Shown: positions 63,625 through 64,000 of the stretch, piece by piece
How the letters are laid out: each line of letters begins with the position of its first letter
How positions within the stretch are numbered: the first letter of the stretch is position 1
Source of the DNA: Microbacterium sp. SY138
GTDB taxonomy: Bacteria > Actinomycetota > Actinomycetes > Actinomycetales > Microbacteriaceae
Direction: 5' to 3'
Assembly: GCF_039729145.1 (NCBI RefSeq)
Contig: NZ_CP155793.1
Coordinates: 2,542,001-2,606,000, forward strand
DNA length: 64,000 nucleotides
Notes under the pieces: generated by a model
Told to the model about the DNA's origin: nothing
What the model saw: the letters and a program-made list of their open reading frames with translations, nothing else
Databases searched by the model: none
Translations under genes and position numbers: made by a program

Positions 63625-64000
63625 TCACCACGCGCCGTCGGCCCGCACCTCGCGGTCGACCCGGCATCCGGCGAGCGCGGCACGCACCTCGGCTCCGTGA
63701 TCGCGGGCGAGCGCGAGCGCCGCGTGGTTCTCCTCCAGCTGCGCGAGACGAGAGGCGCCGAACAGCACATTCGCGGTGGCGGGGTTCGACAGGCAGAAGG
63801 CGATGCCGAGTGCGGCCGGTGTGACCCCGAACCCGGCGGCGACGCGCGCGACCTCGGGATACACGGCGACGATCTGCTCACGGACGCCTCCGACGTCGGC
63901 GCCGATCTTCCGCTCGGGCACACGCCCCGTGGCCAGGATGCCGCCCTCGAACACATCGGACGCCTGCAGGGCGAGCGTGCCGTCGGCAAACAGCGGGCCG
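63625..64000 (-). CDS. Aldo/keto reductase (partial, N-terminus outside window)
   Basis: C-terminal 124 residues of an NADPH-dependent aldo/keto reductase. The segment IVAVYPEVARVAAGFGVTPA, then ALGIAFCLSNPATANVLFGA and SRLAQLEENHAALALA are the last two helices and the cofactor loop of the barrel (G-A-S/R-L binding the phosphate of NADPH). It resembles the YghZ/Kv-beta-like class. The catalytic Asp-Tyr-Lys-His residues are upstream of the window on this strand. The stop is at 63625. Confidence 0.85.
   Translation of the reverse strand, partial: GPLFADGTLALQASDVFEGGILATGRVPERKIGADVGGVREQIVAVYPEVARVAAGFGVTPAALGIAFCLSNPATANVLFGASRLAQLEENHAALALARDHGAEVRAALAGCRVDREVRADGAW

Overview
The window is a high-GC chromosomal segment that looks like an actinobacterium of the Microbacteriaceae, most probably Microbacterium or a close relative. 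The grounds are the G/C-rich third codon positions, frequent GTG starts, many -10 hexamers lying 6-7 nt before a start codon (leaderless mRNA), a RamB/ScfR-type regulator, GTP-dependent PEP carboxykinase, a GAPDH with a long N-terminal extension as in corynebacterial GapB, an FMN-riboswitch rib operon and a DUF222/HNH (REP13E12-type) gene. I see no tRNA, rRNA, CRISPR array, insertion sequence or prophage. Both ends cut a gene: an O-methyltransferase on the left and an aldo/keto reductase on the right.

Layout. 1-2.8 kb: a GntR (YtrA-type)-DUF1648-CPBP protease operon running into a truncated O-methyltransferase. 2.9-10.8 kb: a DUF4442 protein, then a LacI regulator divergent from a translationally coupled ester-catabolism cluster (two HSL-type esterases, an MFS transporter, a CocE/NonD hydrolase) and an APC permease. 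10.8-13.1 kb: an AraC regulator divergent from a VOC protein, then a membrane-anchored SGNH hydrolase. 13.2-20.7 kb: housekeeping genes hisS, mazG, nhaA, ppc and gdhA. 20.8-26.0 kb: an amino-acid permease, a 989-residue kinase/phospho-lyase fusion and a gamma-carbonic-anhydrase-like protein. 26-31 kb: mfd, a GNAT acetyltransferase and an Fpg/Nei glycosylase. 31.2-34.9 kb: FMN riboswitch followed by ribD-ribE-ribBA-ribH. 35.2-41.4 kb: a LacI-controlled galactoside locus (two permeases, a binding lipoprotein, a GH35 beta-galactosidase) with two operators laid over a sigma-70-type promoter. 41.7-46 kb: an MHS-family symporter, a HAD hydrolase and small HTH protein around a duplicated palindrome, and an ABC exporter. 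46.2-52.2 kb: pckG divergent from a RamB-like regulator, an AlkZ-like winged-helix protein and gapB. 52.3-61.4 kb: an amidohydrolase, then a seven-gene minus-strand run (peptide ABC importer, TetR, alpha/beta hydrolase, methyltransferase-like protein). 61.6-64 kb: a DUF222/HNH gene under an SOS-box-like site, an internally deleted SMR protein, a small ORF and the partial reductase.

How the genes work together. ppc, pckG, the GapB-type GAPDH and the RamB-like regulator form the anaplerotic/gluconeogenic switch expected when growth moves between sugars and organic acids; gdhA assimilates ammonium. The galactoside importer and GH35 enzyme form a self-contained use pathway, as do the permease and kinase/phospho-lyase fusion, which probably degrades an amino alcohol or hydroxy amino acid such as hydroxylysine or ethanolamine. 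mfd, the Fpg/Nei enzyme, the AlkZ-like protein and the SOS-box HNH gene are a dispersed DNA-damage theme.

No single locus is proven to be a new system. The best candidates are the kinase/phospho-lyase fusion with its metal-less gamma-CA-like partner, the seven-gene peptide-ABC/TetR/hydrolase/degenerate-methyltransferase run, and the HAD/HTH divergent pair with twin GTCAA-N6-TTGAC sites.
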